Source: Clostridia bacterium
Lineage (GTDB): Bacteria > Bacillota_A > Clostridia > Christensenellales > Aristaeellaceae
Direction: 5' to 3'
Length of the DNA stretch: 15,970 nt
NCBI GenBank assembly: GCA_025997215.1
Contig: BNUH01000061.1
Location: forward strand, 1-15,970
In this document: in pieces, positions 7,901 to 15,050 of the stretch
How the letters are laid out: each line of letters begins with the position of its first letter
How positions within the stretch are numbered: the first letter of the stretch is position 1
Program-made: the position numbers and the translations under genes
Notes under the pieces: generated by a model
Database searches by the model: none
What the model was told of the DNA's origin: nothing
Seen by the model: the letters and a program-made list of their open reading frames with translations, nothing else

Positions 7901-8535
7901 CGGGGCCCAGCTGTCCGACGGGACCATGGCCACCGTACCCGCCGCACCCATGCCCGTGTAATACTATCCCGATCCCGATTCCGATTCCATGGCCGATGCC
8001 GATGCCGATGCCGGGCGGCTGCTGCGATCCATGTCCGCCGCCGTTCCCGCCACCACCATTCCCGCCGCCGTGTCCGCCGCAATGCCCGCCGGGTTCGACT
8101 TATGTACCGCCGATGGGATGCGTCGGGTTTACCGGATGCGCGTGTCCGCCGGGTTCGCATTACGATCCGAAGTTGTGCCAATGCGTGGGTGATATAATCG
8201 TTCAGCCGTGCAAAATTTGCGGATGCCATCCTTGCTGCTGTCCGCATGATCACGGGCCTAAGCCGCCCGGCGGTGGGTGCCCGCCGCCGCCAGGTTCAGG
8301 TCATGGTTCTGGATGCGGGCCGTGTCCGCCCGGTTCACACTATGACCCCGCGTTCGGGGGCTGTGTCGGGGATGTTGTGAATCCCTGCGGCCCCGCGCCG
8401 CCATTCGGCCCGCGCGCGCCCGACACGTTTGCAGACGCTTTGCAGGATTACAGCGGCAGTTCTTATAACATAACTAATGATGCCAAAGCGAACGGCGTTC
8501 GCTATTCTGCTGAACCAGGAGGGGTAACGTCATGA
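4993..8535 (+). CDS. Giant Cys/Pro/Gly repeat protein (about 32 C-x11-C units), putative coat structural protein
   Basis: I take the ATG at 4993 (1,180 residues), with AGGAGG at 4983-4988; an in-frame GTG at 4963 lacks a ribosome site. Residues 1-201 are Gly/Tyr/Pro/Gln-rich with many Tyr. From residue 202 run units of consensus C-P-x-G-x-[HRY]-[FY]-x-P-G-x-G-C-V, Cys at positions 1 and 13, with linkers of 3-12 residues. About 19 units lead to a short collagen-like GEPGEPGEPGG segment (near 620-634), then about ten more (666-905). A Gly- and Trp/Pro-rich zone follows, with alternating IP and MP dipeptides (992-1007), then three last units with a Cys/His cluster (1073-1087). There is no signal peptide, membrane span or LPxTG. 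I infer an intracellularly made, disulfide- and perhaps dityrosine-linked coat component; no named family is recognised. It is coupled to the next gene through ATGA. Confidence 0.85.
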   Translation: MFDQSNGMNYGAGPFYQPGAAPPYQGADPNNGAWQQPGGAFGGMPYGYGYQPDPAAYGGANYYGDPGYGAAQYAPAANTVYGNAYGAPPPVAPIQQPPPEQQDPFGLAVASPALANGNVTWFLPGSQPSSDDAFADVMDQYLAQPPQPQPQEQPLQQQIQYQPVEAAALPPALPMPVPVTDSIAADHYNAMVERGADSPYYCPPGMHFEPGFGIVPDTQYRCPPGMHFEPGFGCVPDQHTDCPPGTHFEPGRGCMLDDDTANPGCCPAGWHFVLGYGCVWNGSDAMEDCPAGWHFVPGYGCVWNHSMPERPHRCPEGWHYEPGYGCVVSPAAPKEHPCPSGQYYNTELEMCVLDTCPESMHYEPSIGSCVWGAPCKPGYHYESGQGCVPGPAHPTCPPDSHFVEGIGCVMDHEYGEDCPDGFHFEPGYGCVFGPDECPENSYYVAGIGCVWGPSNLPECTDCPDGMRYLPGIGCVCQDLYCKEGSRFQPGVGCIAEEGTPGIVCPDGCTYVAGIGCVRGEREPADECVPGTHLVPGVGCVADGCDCPEGSHYIQGIGCVGEDAECPLGSYYVAAIGCLVGPDVCECDEGPTGSHRVPGVGWVYDDIPIELLPQEPPVDPGEPGEPGEPGGPTGPTIPIEPTEPDVDIEDLFTYLDGVGYVYNDAECPPSFHYVAGVGCVYGPDMATIICADGMRYSPGIGCLDDLGPTQCPNGSVYMAEIGCICAEAECPDGMFYVPGIGCVCGVPSLEGGQCPPGSHMTPGVGCVYDAETCPTGFRYMPGVGCVMGGGFMPDDTVFIPGVGSVYKPSGSDTPACPPGSYFMPGVGCVLGSGPNCPTTPCPPGSHFVSGVGCVMNGGSRLAMSAQPCPPGSQYQPGYGCVMPAMPCGPYDNPCPMGWRYVSGIGCVLDNCGRDEETCCVNPNGPTWGTGGGGGGYGGGGTVNINVNVNCSGGGGYPTGTWPTGPWPTYCTGPSCPTGPWPPYPPHPCPCNTIPIPIPIPWPMPMPMPGGCCDPCPPPFPPPPFPPPCPPQCPPGSTYVPPMGCVGFTGCACPPGSHYDPKLCQCVGDIIVQPCKICGCHPCCCPHDHGPKPPGGGCPPPPGSGHGSGCGPCPPGSHYDPAFGGCVGDVVNPCGPAPPFGPRAPDTFADALQDYSGSSYNITNDAKANGVRYSAEPGGVTS
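8517..8535 (+). promoter_or_regulatory. Coupled ribosome site and ATGA overlap between the two repeat-protein genes
   Basis: AGGAGGGG (8517-8524) lies within the last codons of the first gene, seven bases before the ATG at 8532. That ATG overlaps the TGA stop (8533-8535) as ATGA. This arrangement normally gives translational coupling, so the two proteins should be made together in a fixed ratio. It also confirms the start of the second gene. Confidence 0.85.
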
Positions 8536-10157
8536 CTCCCATGAACCCCGTAGGATACCCATACCAGTACTGTCCGGGCGGCTTCCAACAGCCGTATTGC
8601 CCGAGCGGGACACAATTCGTGTGGGGGATTGGCTGCGTACCCGTGGGGCCAGGCACGGCCCCCGCGCCCTGTCCTGGCACGCCGCCGCCCCCTTGCCCGC
8701 CTGAACCCTGCCCGACCATACCGGACTGCGGCTGGACATTCGAATTCCCATGCCCGGACGGTATGCATTATGAGAATGGCTGCTGCGTACCTGATCCGCC
8801 GCAACCGTGTCCTCCGCCGCCCTGTCCCCCGCCGGATGATCCCTGCTGCTGCCCGCCGGGTACGCACTTGGTGCCGGGCGTAGGCTGCGTGGTGGATCCC
8901 ACCTGCCCGCAGGGTATGCATTATGAACCGGGCGTGGGCTGCGTATACGGGCCTGTCTGTCCGCCCGGAACGAAGTATGACAGCGACCGCGGATGTGTGG
9001 ATGAACACGGCTGTCCGATTGGAACCCACTTTGTCCATGGTTATGGCTGTGTGCAGGATCCCGTCTGCCCGGATGGTTATCATTATGAATGCGGCATCGG
9101 CTGCGTATCCGGTTCGCAATGCCCGCCCGGGAAGCACTTCGAGTATGGGCTGGGATGTGTGAACGGTCCGCCGTGCGAACCGGGGATGTATTACGCGCCG
9201 GGGCTGGGCTGCGTGACCGCGCCGACCTGCCCGCCGGGTACTGTATACGACCATTGGCGCGGGTGCGTTGTGAATAGTGACTGCCGCAAGGGTACCCATT
9301 ATGTGCCTGGCTATGGGTGCGTGCTGGATAGTGAACCGCAATGCCCCGAGGGTTCCAAATATTTCCCGGGATACGGCTGTCTGCCCGACCCGGATTACGA
9401 TCCATGTCCGCCGCCGCCGCCACCTGCTCCGCCGCCTCTGCCGTGCGGAACGTGTCCGCCTTGCTCGCCGCCTAACCCCGCGCCGCCGTATCCGCCGCCG
9501 CCGTATCCGCACGGCCATGATCGGCATGATCATCACGGTCGACATAATCGGCATGCCGGGTATGTTGAGCAGACTGGTTACGAGAATGTTGACCAGATCG
9601 TCGATTATCCCGTTAATCCGCCGAATCCATGGCATCCGCATACGCCGCCGCATGAGTACACGCCGCCGTGTCCGCCGCCTCCGCAGCCCATGCCGCCGAT
9701 CTATCCGCCGTACTGCGCAAACTGCGGATGCAAGAGGCCCTGTTCTTGCGGCAGGCCACCGGAAGCGAGACCGTGTCCGCACTGTCAGCAATCGCCTTGC
9801 GCGTGCCATCGATACTACGAGCGCCGCGATTGTTATCCAGTACCAACACCACCGACACCGGTACCGCCGGAACCGCTGCCGCTGCCACCGCCGCCGCCAT
9901 ACGAACGCCCATACGACAAACCCTGCCGTTGTCAAGAGCGCGGCGAACCCTGCCGCTGCCGTGAGCGCGGCCTGCCGTGCCAATGCTCGCTGCATCATGG
10001 CGACCGCGATCCATCGTGCGGTGAGCTGCCCACGCGCCGCAGTGTCCCAATTCCCATGGAAGCCACCGCCAACGGGGGCAGCAGCGTACAGCTTCAACGC
10101 TGGGATAAGAAGAAACCCTGGTGCAGAACGGGTTGCGAGAGGATTGACTGTCGTTAA
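8532..10157 (+). CDS. Second Cys/Pro/Gly repeat protein (about 12 C-x11-C units) with His-rich and CxC tail
   Basis: This 541-residue partner of the 4993 protein has no signal peptide and starts MTPMNPVGYPYQYC. After two units in a Pro/Cys-rich lead-in (residues 23-106), the array from Cys107 to about residue 291 is strictly regular: eight successive units of exactly 18 residues, then two of about 20. Within a unit, Cys are at positions 1 and 13 (for example CPPGTHLVPGVGCV). A poly-Pro segment follows, then a His-rich stretch PHGHDRHDHHGRHNRH (about 325-342) able to bind metal. A cluster of CxC and CxxC motifs comes next (395-434), and a 9-residue basic repeat CRCQERGEP/CRCRERGLP/CQC (465-485). 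The end is WCRTGCERIDCR. It is likely a co-assembling coat protein whose tail could bind metal or crosslink. Function is inferred from composition and context only. Confidence 0.85.
   Translation: MTPMNPVGYPYQYCPGGFQQPYCPSGTQFVWGIGCVPVGPGTAPAPCPGTPPPPCPPEPCPTIPDCGWTFEFPCPDGMHYENGCCVPDPPQPCPPPPCPPPDDPCCCPPGTHLVPGVGCVVDPTCPQGMHYEPGVGCVYGPVCPPGTKYDSDRGCVDEHGCPIGTHFVHGYGCVQDPVCPDGYHYECGIGCVSGSQCPPGKHFEYGLGCVNGPPCEPGMYYAPGLGCVTAPTCPPGTVYDHWRGCVVNSDCRKGTHYVPGYGCVLDSEPQCPEGSKYFPGYGCLPDPDYDPCPPPPPPAPPPLPCGTCPPCSPPNPAPPYPPPPYPHGHDRHDHHGRHNRHAGYVEQTGYENVDQIVDYPVNPPNPWHPHTPPHEYTPPCPPPPQPMPPIYPPYCANCGCKRPCSCGRPPEARPCPHCQQSPCACHRYYERRDCYPVPTPPTPVPPEPLPLPPPPPYERPYDKPCRCQERGEPCRCRERGLPCQCSLHHGDRDPSCGELPTRRSVPIPMEATANGGSSVQLQRWDKKKPWCRTGCERIDCR
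8850..9404 (+). repeat. 54-bp-period coding repeat array (18-residue units)
   Basis: Unit starts fall at 8850, 8904 and then every 54 bases to 9282, followed by a longer unit before the last one at 9342. The protein pattern is conserved but the DNA is not: TGC/TGT and Gly/Pro third positions vary freely between units. That means old duplications held in place by selection on the protein, rather than recent slippage. Confidence 0.8.
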
Positions 10158-10172
10158 GTGGAATGGATTAAT

Positions 10173-10206
10173 GAGGGCCACGACTTACGTCGCGGCCCTC
10201 GTTATT
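10173..10206. terminator. Hairpin terminator between the repeat-protein operon and the ThuA-like gene
   Basis: GAGGGCC (10173-10179) pairs with GGCCCTC (10194-10200), and inside it CGAC (10181-10184) pairs with GTCG (10189-10192) around a 4-base loop, leaving one A-C mismatch. The plus side runs into GTTATT and the minus side into ATTAATCC, so both tails are weak in U. It sits 15 bases past the stop at 10157 and 18 bases past the end of the convergent gene at 10224, so it probably serves both. Confidence 0.7.
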
Positions 10207-10223
10207 ACAACGTACGGTGATTA

Positions 10224-10946
10224 TTAAGATAAAGCCTTCGTCTCGTCACTCACATAGCTGATCCTGCTTGGCCTGGAGGCCCAGCGCGCGGCATTGACCA
10301 ACACCTTCTTGACGTTCTCATCGTAATAGGTGGGGAACGTTTCATGGCCGGGCTGGAAGAAGAATATCTTGCCGCCGCTGCGTTTCCAGCAGCAGCCGGA
10401 GCGGAATACCTCGCCGCTGGGGAACCAGGACACGAATACCAATTCATCCGGCGCGGGTATATCGAAGTGCTCGCCGTAGGTTTCCTCGTGCGGCAGCTCG
10501 AAGTAATCGCCGATGCCCTCTGCTATGGGATGCGTGTAGTCGATCTTCCACACGCGGGTCATGAGGCCTTCCTCATGCCAGCGGAGCTTCCCGGTTTGGG
10601 TGCCCAGCAGACGGTGCATCACCTTGCACGCGTGGGCTGAATGCAGCGCGACGAAGCCCATGCCGCTCCAAATATGCTTGACCACGCGATCCACGACGGC
10701 ATCCTCAACCAGATGATGCTTCGCGTGCCCCCACCAGAACAGCACGTCGGTGCTGGCTAATACCTCTTCGGTCAGGCCGTGTTCAGGCTCCTCAAGCGTT
10801 GCGGTGCGCGCCGTAATGTCCGGCTGCTCGTTGAGCAGGGCGGCAACCTGCGCGTGAATGCCGTTGGGGTATACGGCCTTGACTTCATCATACTTCTTTT
10901 CGCCATAGTATTCGTTCCATACGGTGGCGCGGATTGTTTGGGACAT
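10224..10946 (-). CDS. ThuA-like domain protein (trehalose utilisation family)
   Basis: The 240-residue protein matches the ThuA family, a glutamine-amidotransferase-like fold often found beside sugar-use genes; its biochemical activity is unsettled. Family-like segments are VTVWNE-type opening (ATVWNEYYGEKK), VYPNGIH, VLFWWGHAKHH, FVALHSAHACKVMHRLLGT, WKIDYTHPIAEGI, and FFFQPGHETFPTYYDENV near the end. No signal peptide or membrane span is seen. The ATG at 10944-10946 is set by a strong site, AAGGAGGAG, eight bases upstream (10954-10962). It stands alone, divergent from the beta-helix gene and convergent with the repeat-protein operon, so no sugar pathway can be assigned from its neighbours. 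Length agrees with single-domain members of the family. Confidence 0.88.
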   Translation of the reverse strand: MSQTIRATVWNEYYGEKKYDEVKAVYPNGIHAQVAALLNEQPDITARTATLEEPEHGLTEEVLASTDVLFWWGHAKHHLVEDAVVDRVVKHIWSGMGFVALHSAHACKVMHRLLGTQTGKLRWHEEGLMTRVWKIDYTHPIAEGIGDYFELPHEETYGEHFDIPAPDELVFVSWFPSGEVFRSGCCWKRSGGKIFFFQPGHETFPTYYDENVKKVLVNAARWASRPSRISYVSDETKALS

Positions 10947-11053
10947 TTGGCAGCTCCTCCTTGATTCGTGAGGCTTGATGGTTTAGAATAATGTTAGCGG
11001 ATTCTATTTGACGATCTGCTTTTATAATTCGACGAAAGAGGAAGGTTTCCTGC
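10947..11053. promoter_or_regulatory. Divergent promoter region of the ThuA-like and beta-helix genes
   Basis: These 107 bases must hold both promoters. For the plus strand a perfect TATAAT lies at 11023-11028, about 25 bases before the TTG start, but no good -35 sits 16-18 bases ahead. For the minus strand, CATTAT (10990-10995) with a TCGTCA 15 bases upstream (11011-11016) is a weak pair. Neither is convincing alone; shared control is possible. Confidence 0.4.
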
Positions 11054-13060
11054 TTGAGAATTGCAAAGGTGGCCGCAGCGGTATTATTCTGCGCCTTGAT
11101 GCTGATCGTCGTTGGTGCGCCGACAGCGTTCTCGGAAGCGGCGGAACTGACCGAACATATATACGTTTCGCCAAACGGACGGGTGGACGCCACTGGCGGC
11201 GTGGACGATCCGCTGCCATCGCTGGATGCCGCGCGCGAACGGCTGCGCCAGATACCCGGCGATCACACCGTAACGGTGTGGATGTACGGCGGGGTTTATC
11301 CCGTCGGCCAGCCTATAGAATTCAACGCTCTTGACCGCGACAATGTGATATACCGCTCACTGCCCGGCCAGGAGGCGGTGTTGGATGCGGGTGTAACCGT
11401 CGGCGGATTCGCGGAGACGGAGATTGACGGCGTGACGGTTTGGGCAGCGTTGGCACCGCAATTGCTGCGCGCTGATAACGTGCTCGCGTTGTACGACCAG
11501 GCTGGCGCGCTGCCGCTGGCGCGTTATCCTTCGACAGGATATTTGATGGTGAAGGACGCCCAAGTTGCGGACGCGTTGGGCAAGCTGCGTTACGGCGATG
11601 AGGATGAGCTGTCAAACGTCAACAACTTTATAGCGTTTTATACGGGCAGCGACCTTACACTGAACCCGGCTTCGTTCTACGACATGAACCGCGCGCTTGT
11701 GCGCATACCGCGTCTTTGGAAGGACGAGACCGCATACCTTGGCGGCTATGATCCCGAGACGGGCCGCTTGACGCTGTCGCGACCGACCAGCCTTACGGTT
11801 TGGCCGGACGACCTGTACTATTTTGAAAATGTGCGCGAGGGATTAAAGACGCCCGGCTCGTGGTATTTCGACAGCGCATCCGGCGTGCTGTACGTCGTGC
11901 CCAAACCGGAGTGGGATATAGAATCGCTGACGTTGAGCGCGGGTGTCAGCGAGCGGATCATGACGCTGGACGGGATGAGCGGAATCACGTTCAGCGGGCT
12001 GGCGTTCACCCATACGGGTTGGTCGGTGCCGGACGAGGTGGATTTTCCGCAGGCGGCGTACGATGTAAACGCGGCTGTGTACGTGACGGACTGCCAGTAC
12101 GTGGCGTTTGAGCGGTGCGCATTCCGCGATCTGGGCGGCACGGCGTTGAAGCTGTATCAGGGCGTGACGGATTCATCGGTACAGCGATGCATATTCGAAC
12201 GCGTCGGCGCGAATGCGATATTCGCGCACGGCATCAACAAGAGCGCCGATCCGCGCCGTGATGAGCGCATCACCATTATAGATAATGAGATACACCATTA
12301 CGGCGTGAACTATCGCAACGCTGTTGGGATTCTGCTCGTTCACACTGCCGATTCGGTTATATCGCATAACACCATCCATGACGGCGCTTACACGGCGGTC
12401 TCGGTCGGCTGGGTATGGGGCGATGGTTATAACGCAACACAGAATATTTATGTAGTCGATAACTCAATATACAATATCGGCACGGGTCAACTCTCGGACA
12501 TGGGCGGGATTTATCTGCTCGGCCGCCAGCCGGGTACGCTGCTGCTGGGCAATGTGATCCACGATGTGCACTACGCGGATAACGATGGCTACGGCGGTTG
12601 GGGGATTTATCTGGATGAAGGCTCGGCAGAGATTACGATCGCACAGAATCTGGTGTATAACTGCGCGTCGCAGGGGCTATTCATCCACAAAGGGCAGGGG
12701 AATGTAGCCTTATCAAACATATTCGCCGACAACAAACGCGGCCAAGTGGCGGTATCCAAGAAGCAGGAACTAGCCGGGGTTCGGCTGGACGGCAACATCC
12801 TGTACGGCGTCGGCAAGAATCTATTCGCCGACACGCCCGTCGGCTTGATTGAGGCGGGCGCGAATCTGTACTGGGATCCCAATTCGCGCGAGGCGCTACG
12901 CGTTCTGCTTAAACAGCATGGATTTATAGATGGAGCCACGGTTGTTAACCCTAAGCTGCGGGATACGTCGAAAGGTGATTACACACCTGCGGACGATTCG
13001 CCAGCTTTCGACGCGGGCTTTGTGCCGTACGATTGGTCTGACGCTGGTGCGCGGCCGTAG
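11054..13060 (+). CDS. Secreted right-handed beta-helix protein, GH141-like
   Basis: The 668-residue protein uses a TTG start (11054-11056), chosen because AGAGGAAGG lies eight bases upstream and it gives a proper signal peptide: MRIAK, a hydrophobic core of about residues 6-22, and a cut near residues 27-29. The opening IYVSPNG, then PLPSLDAARERLRQI and VWMYGGVYPV, followed by YFENVREGLKTPGSWYFD and GITFSGLAFTHTGW, is the layout I know from GH141-type beta-helix hydrolases. From about residue 335 to 640 come helical-rung repeats (NEIHHYG, NTIHDGAYTAVSVG, NSIYNIG, DMGGIY, NVIHDV, WGIYLDEGS). GH141 contains an alpha-L-fucosidase and a xylanase, so a glycan-cleaving role outside the cell is plausible; the specific activity cannot be read. 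It might also be a non-catalytic beta-helix. It ends in a hairpin at its stop codon. Confidence 0.8.
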   Translation: MRIAKVAAAVLFCALMLIVVGAPTAFSEAAELTEHIYVSPNGRVDATGGVDDPLPSLDAARERLRQIPGDHTVTVWMYGGVYPVGQPIEFNALDRDNVIYRSLPGQEAVLDAGVTVGGFAETEIDGVTVWAALAPQLLRADNVLALYDQAGALPLARYPSTGYLMVKDAQVADALGKLRYGDEDELSNVNNFIAFYTGSDLTLNPASFYDMNRALVRIPRLWKDETAYLGGYDPETGRLTLSRPTSLTVWPDDLYYFENVREGLKTPGSWYFDSASGVLYVVPKPEWDIESLTLSAGVSERIMTLDGMSGITFSGLAFTHTGWSVPDEVDFPQAAYDVNAAVYVTDCQYVAFERCAFRDLGGTALKLYQGVTDSSVQRCIFERVGANAIFAHGINKSADPRRDERITIIDNEIHHYGVNYRNAVGILLVHTADSVISHNTIHDGAYTAVSVGWVWGDGYNATQNIYVVDNSIYNIGTGQLSDMGGIYLLGRQPGTLLLGNVIHDVHYADNDGYGGWGIYLDEGSAEITIAQNLVYNCASQGLFIHKGQGNVALSNIFADNKRGQVAVSKKQELAGVRLDGNILYGVGKNLFADTPVGLIEAGANLYWDPNSREALRVLLKQHGFIDGATVVNPKLRDTSKGDYTPADDSPAFDAGFVPYDWSDAGARP

Positions 13061-13070
13061 GCTGCGCACC
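13046..13070 (+). terminator. Stem at the stop codon of the beta-helix gene
   Basis: GGTGCGC (13046-13052) pairs with GCGCACC (13064-13070), extended inward by GGCC with GGCT around a GTA loop, for an 11-bp stem. It covers the TAG stop (13058-13060). No U tract follows (ATTCGTC), so it may be a factor-dependent end or an mRNA-stabilising structure instead of a true intrinsic terminator. Confidence 0.45.
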
Positions 13071-13110
13071 ATTCGTCAAATTGGTAATTTATGGGATAGT
13101 GGAAATACCG

Positions 13111-13140
13111 TTCGCATCCACCCGCAGTCTGTGATATAAT
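13111..13140 (+). promoter_or_regulatory. Upstream promoter (P1) of the SH3b/fucosyltransferase operon
   Basis: A perfect TATAAT (13135-13140) is preceded by TGA, making an extended -10. A moderate -35, TTCGCA (13111-13116), lies 18 bases ahead. Transcripts would start near 13147. The extended -10 could compensate for the poor -35. Confidence 0.5.
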
Positions 13141-13151
13141 GTCGACAGCGA

Positions 13152-13180
13152 TTGACATATAATGAATAATTTTGCATAAT
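13152..13180 (+). promoter_or_regulatory. Main sigma-A promoter (P2) of the SH3b/fucosyltransferase operon
   Basis: A perfect -35 TTGACA (13152-13157) and CATAAT (13175-13180) are exactly 17 bases apart. The start point would be near 13187, only about eight bases before the first ATG at 13195. That favours translation from the GTG at 13210 or the ATG at 13258, or a very short leader when P2 is used. Confidence 0.8.
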
Positions 13181-13194
13181 CGGGTAATGCTGGA

Positions 13195-15039
13195 ATGACT
13201 AAGGCAGCGGTGCGGCGGGGACTTTGTGTCGAATACAGGGACGGCAGATGGCGCATAATGGCGTTTGCGCTGGCCGTCTGTTTTGTTGTATGCGCGTTCG
13301 CCCTGTCCGCGCTGGCGTTGGATCCCGTCGAAATCGGCGCGGGTATGGTATACGGCAGCGCGGATGTGTTCGCGGACGCTTCGTGCGTGGGTATAGCCGC
13401 CGTTACATTGCCTGACCAGACCGAGGTGGAGATTCTAGGAGCCGTGGATGGCGCGGTACGCATCGCGTATTACGATCCGGATACACTGATTTGGCGTACA
13501 GGTTATACGCCCGGAGAAGGTTCGATCATCACACTGCGCAAGCATCTCACGCCTGGGCCGCATTACCGGAATGTGCACCCCGATGCCGACGTGCTGGACG
13601 CTCCTCGCGAAGATGCCGTGCTCCTGGGCCGACTGGCCGAGGGCGTTGACGTGGAGGTTTATGAATCCACGTCCGAATGGGTGCGGGTGATAATCCGCGA
13701 TGCGAGCGGCCGCCGGACGCTGGGCTGGGTCATTCGCTCATTCATCGTGCCCAAGCCGAGGCCGCCGGAAGTTACTCCCATCAGCGCGACTATCAGCGGC
13801 GTCGAACCTGCATCGACGCCGGAGGTCGTGTTCGTCAAGATAACGTCCGCGCCAACGGCCAGTCCGGACGATCCGGCCATCATTCAAGAAGATCCTACCG
13901 CCAGCCCTACGGCCACCGCATCGCCCGAACCGAAAGCGCCCGAGCGTCCGCATTCGGTTACGCTGAACGCGCCGAACCCCGAGAAGCCCACCAAACTCGG
14001 TTCGCGTCCGGATGAGTACGCCATGTCGTATGGCGACTATTACAACGGCGTGGTGGGTGAATACATATCGTACAACCCGGAAGGCTGGGTGGAGGTGCGC
14101 ATCGGAACAGCCGTCGGTTATTGGCCGGCCGCGTACGTGTGGATCGACGCGCCGGGCGGCATGGTTCCATCGGCCATCCCCAGCGCGAGCGTCGCCCAGA
14201 TGAGCACGCGGCTGAATGTGCGCTCCTACCCCAGCACCAACGCCGAGGTGCTGGCGCAGTTCCTTACCGACCAGCCGCTGGAGGTGCTGGCCATCCGCGA
14301 CGACTGGGCGCAGGTGCGGGTGGACGATCTGATCGGTTACGTCGCGCGGGCATATGTGGTCAAGATGGTCAACCGTTATGTGGATCCCAATACGATTCCT
14401 AACAACCCACCGTTTTATGGAACATTTGACGAAGCCGTGGAAGTTTTTAACCCGGCATCCGCGCCGACGTCCACACCGACGCCCGAGCCTTCACCTACCC
14501 CTGCCAGATCATTATTGACATTGTCTGCAGCTGTGCCAACTGTCACGCCTGACCCGACGCCCAGCGCGGCTGAACGGCTGCGCCCATCCAACCCGCCCGA
14601 AAATCTCCCGAAATATGCCCTAGTCAATCCAGCCAGCGGCCAGCGCGCATCGCTGATGGAAGCGCCGTCTACGAATGCCCGCGTCGCGGGTTACTATTAT
14701 AAGGATGTCTGCGTGACCATCGACGCCGTTTATGATGCGCAATGGATCAAGGTGAGCATCGGGCATACGACGGGTTACATCCAGCTGCAGCAGTTGGATA
14801 TCGGGCGCATTCCAAAGGGCGCGCCGAATGTTTACCCGGATTCACTGCCGCGCCGACGCGTCAAGTATACGAAGGATTCGCCATCGCTGGAATTATTCGC
14901 CGCGCCAAACGCGCTGGCCGATCAACTGGGTTCATGCTCGGTAGGGCAGACGGTTCAAGTGCTGGGGATATCTGGATCGTGGAGCCATATAGTATCCAGT
15001 GGCAGGATTGGATACCTGCGCACTGAAAACCTCGACTAG
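13195..15039 (+). CDS. Secreted multi-SH3b-domain protein
   Basis: The protein of up to 614 residues has a hydrophobic export segment at about residues 22-41 ending ALSALALDP. It then has up to six bacterial SH3-like modules, near residues 45-115, 124-184, 279-322, 337-388, 474-537 and 556-614. The clearest is LNVRSYPSTNAEVLAQF followed by WAQVRVDDLIGYVARAYV; others share GYI/GWV ends after a WVRV or WIKV strand. Thr/Pro/Ser-rich linkers lie at about 190-260 and 420-465. SH3b repeats usually bind peptidoglycan or other wall polymers; there is no catalytic domain, so it may be a wall-bound scaffold or sensor. The start is uncertain: ATG 13195 has no ribosome site, GTG 13210 has AAGG five bases ahead, and ATG 13258 would give an uncharged signal peptide. 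It is coupled to the fucosyltransferase gene. Confidence 0.85.
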   Translation: MTKAAVRRGLCVEYRDGRWRIMAFALAVCFVVCAFALSALALDPVEIGAGMVYGSADVFADASCVGIAAVTLPDQTEVEILGAVDGAVRIAYYDPDTLIWRTGYTPGEGSIITLRKHLTPGPHYRNVHPDADVLDAPREDAVLLGRLAEGVDVEVYESTSEWVRVIIRDASGRRTLGWVIRSFIVPKPRPPEVTPISATISGVEPASTPEVVFVKITSAPTASPDDPAIIQEDPTASPTATASPEPKAPERPHSVTLNAPNPEKPTKLGSRPDEYAMSYGDYYNGVVGEYISYNPEGWVEVRIGTAVGYWPAAYVWIDAPGGMVPSAIPSASVAQMSTRLNVRSYPSTNAEVLAQFLTDQPLEVLAIRDDWAQVRVDDLIGYVARAYVVKMVNRYVDPNTIPNNPPFYGTFDEAVEVFNPASAPTSTPTPEPSPTPARSLLTLSAAVPTVTPDPTPSAAERLRPSNPPENLPKYALVNPASGQRASLMEAPSTNARVAGYYYKDVCVTIDAVYDAQWIKVSIGHTTGYIQLQQLDIGRIPKGAPNVYPDSLPRRRVKYTKDSPSLELFAAPNALADQLGSCSVGQTVQVLGISGSWSHIVSSGRIGYLRTENLD

Positions 15040-15050
15040 GAGGTATGGCT

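Noticed and set aside
4993..8535. Identification of the repeats as EGF-like or von Willebrand-type eukaryotic domains
   Set aside because: Only two Cys per unit, 11 residues apart, do not fit the six-Cys pattern of those domains.
8850..9404. CRISPR-like regular spacing of 54 bp
   Set aside because: The whole stretch is one open frame with a conserved protein motif and variable DNA; there are no identical DNA repeats and no cas genes.
8502..10181. Long minus-strand open frame (559 codons) opposite the second repeat gene
   Set aside because: Same reason: Arg-rich shadow of GC-rich periodic coding DNA, without a start signal, and crossing the terminator at 10173-10206.
9277..10227. Plus-strand frame of 316 codons inside the second repeat gene
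   Set aside because: Out-of-frame shadow, extremely Arg-rich, no ribosome site, runs through the terminator hairpin.
11008..11028. TTGACG followed by TATAAT ahead of the beta-helix gene
   Set aside because: The boxes are only nine bases apart, too close to act as a -35/-10 pair. The TATAAT alone may still be a -10.
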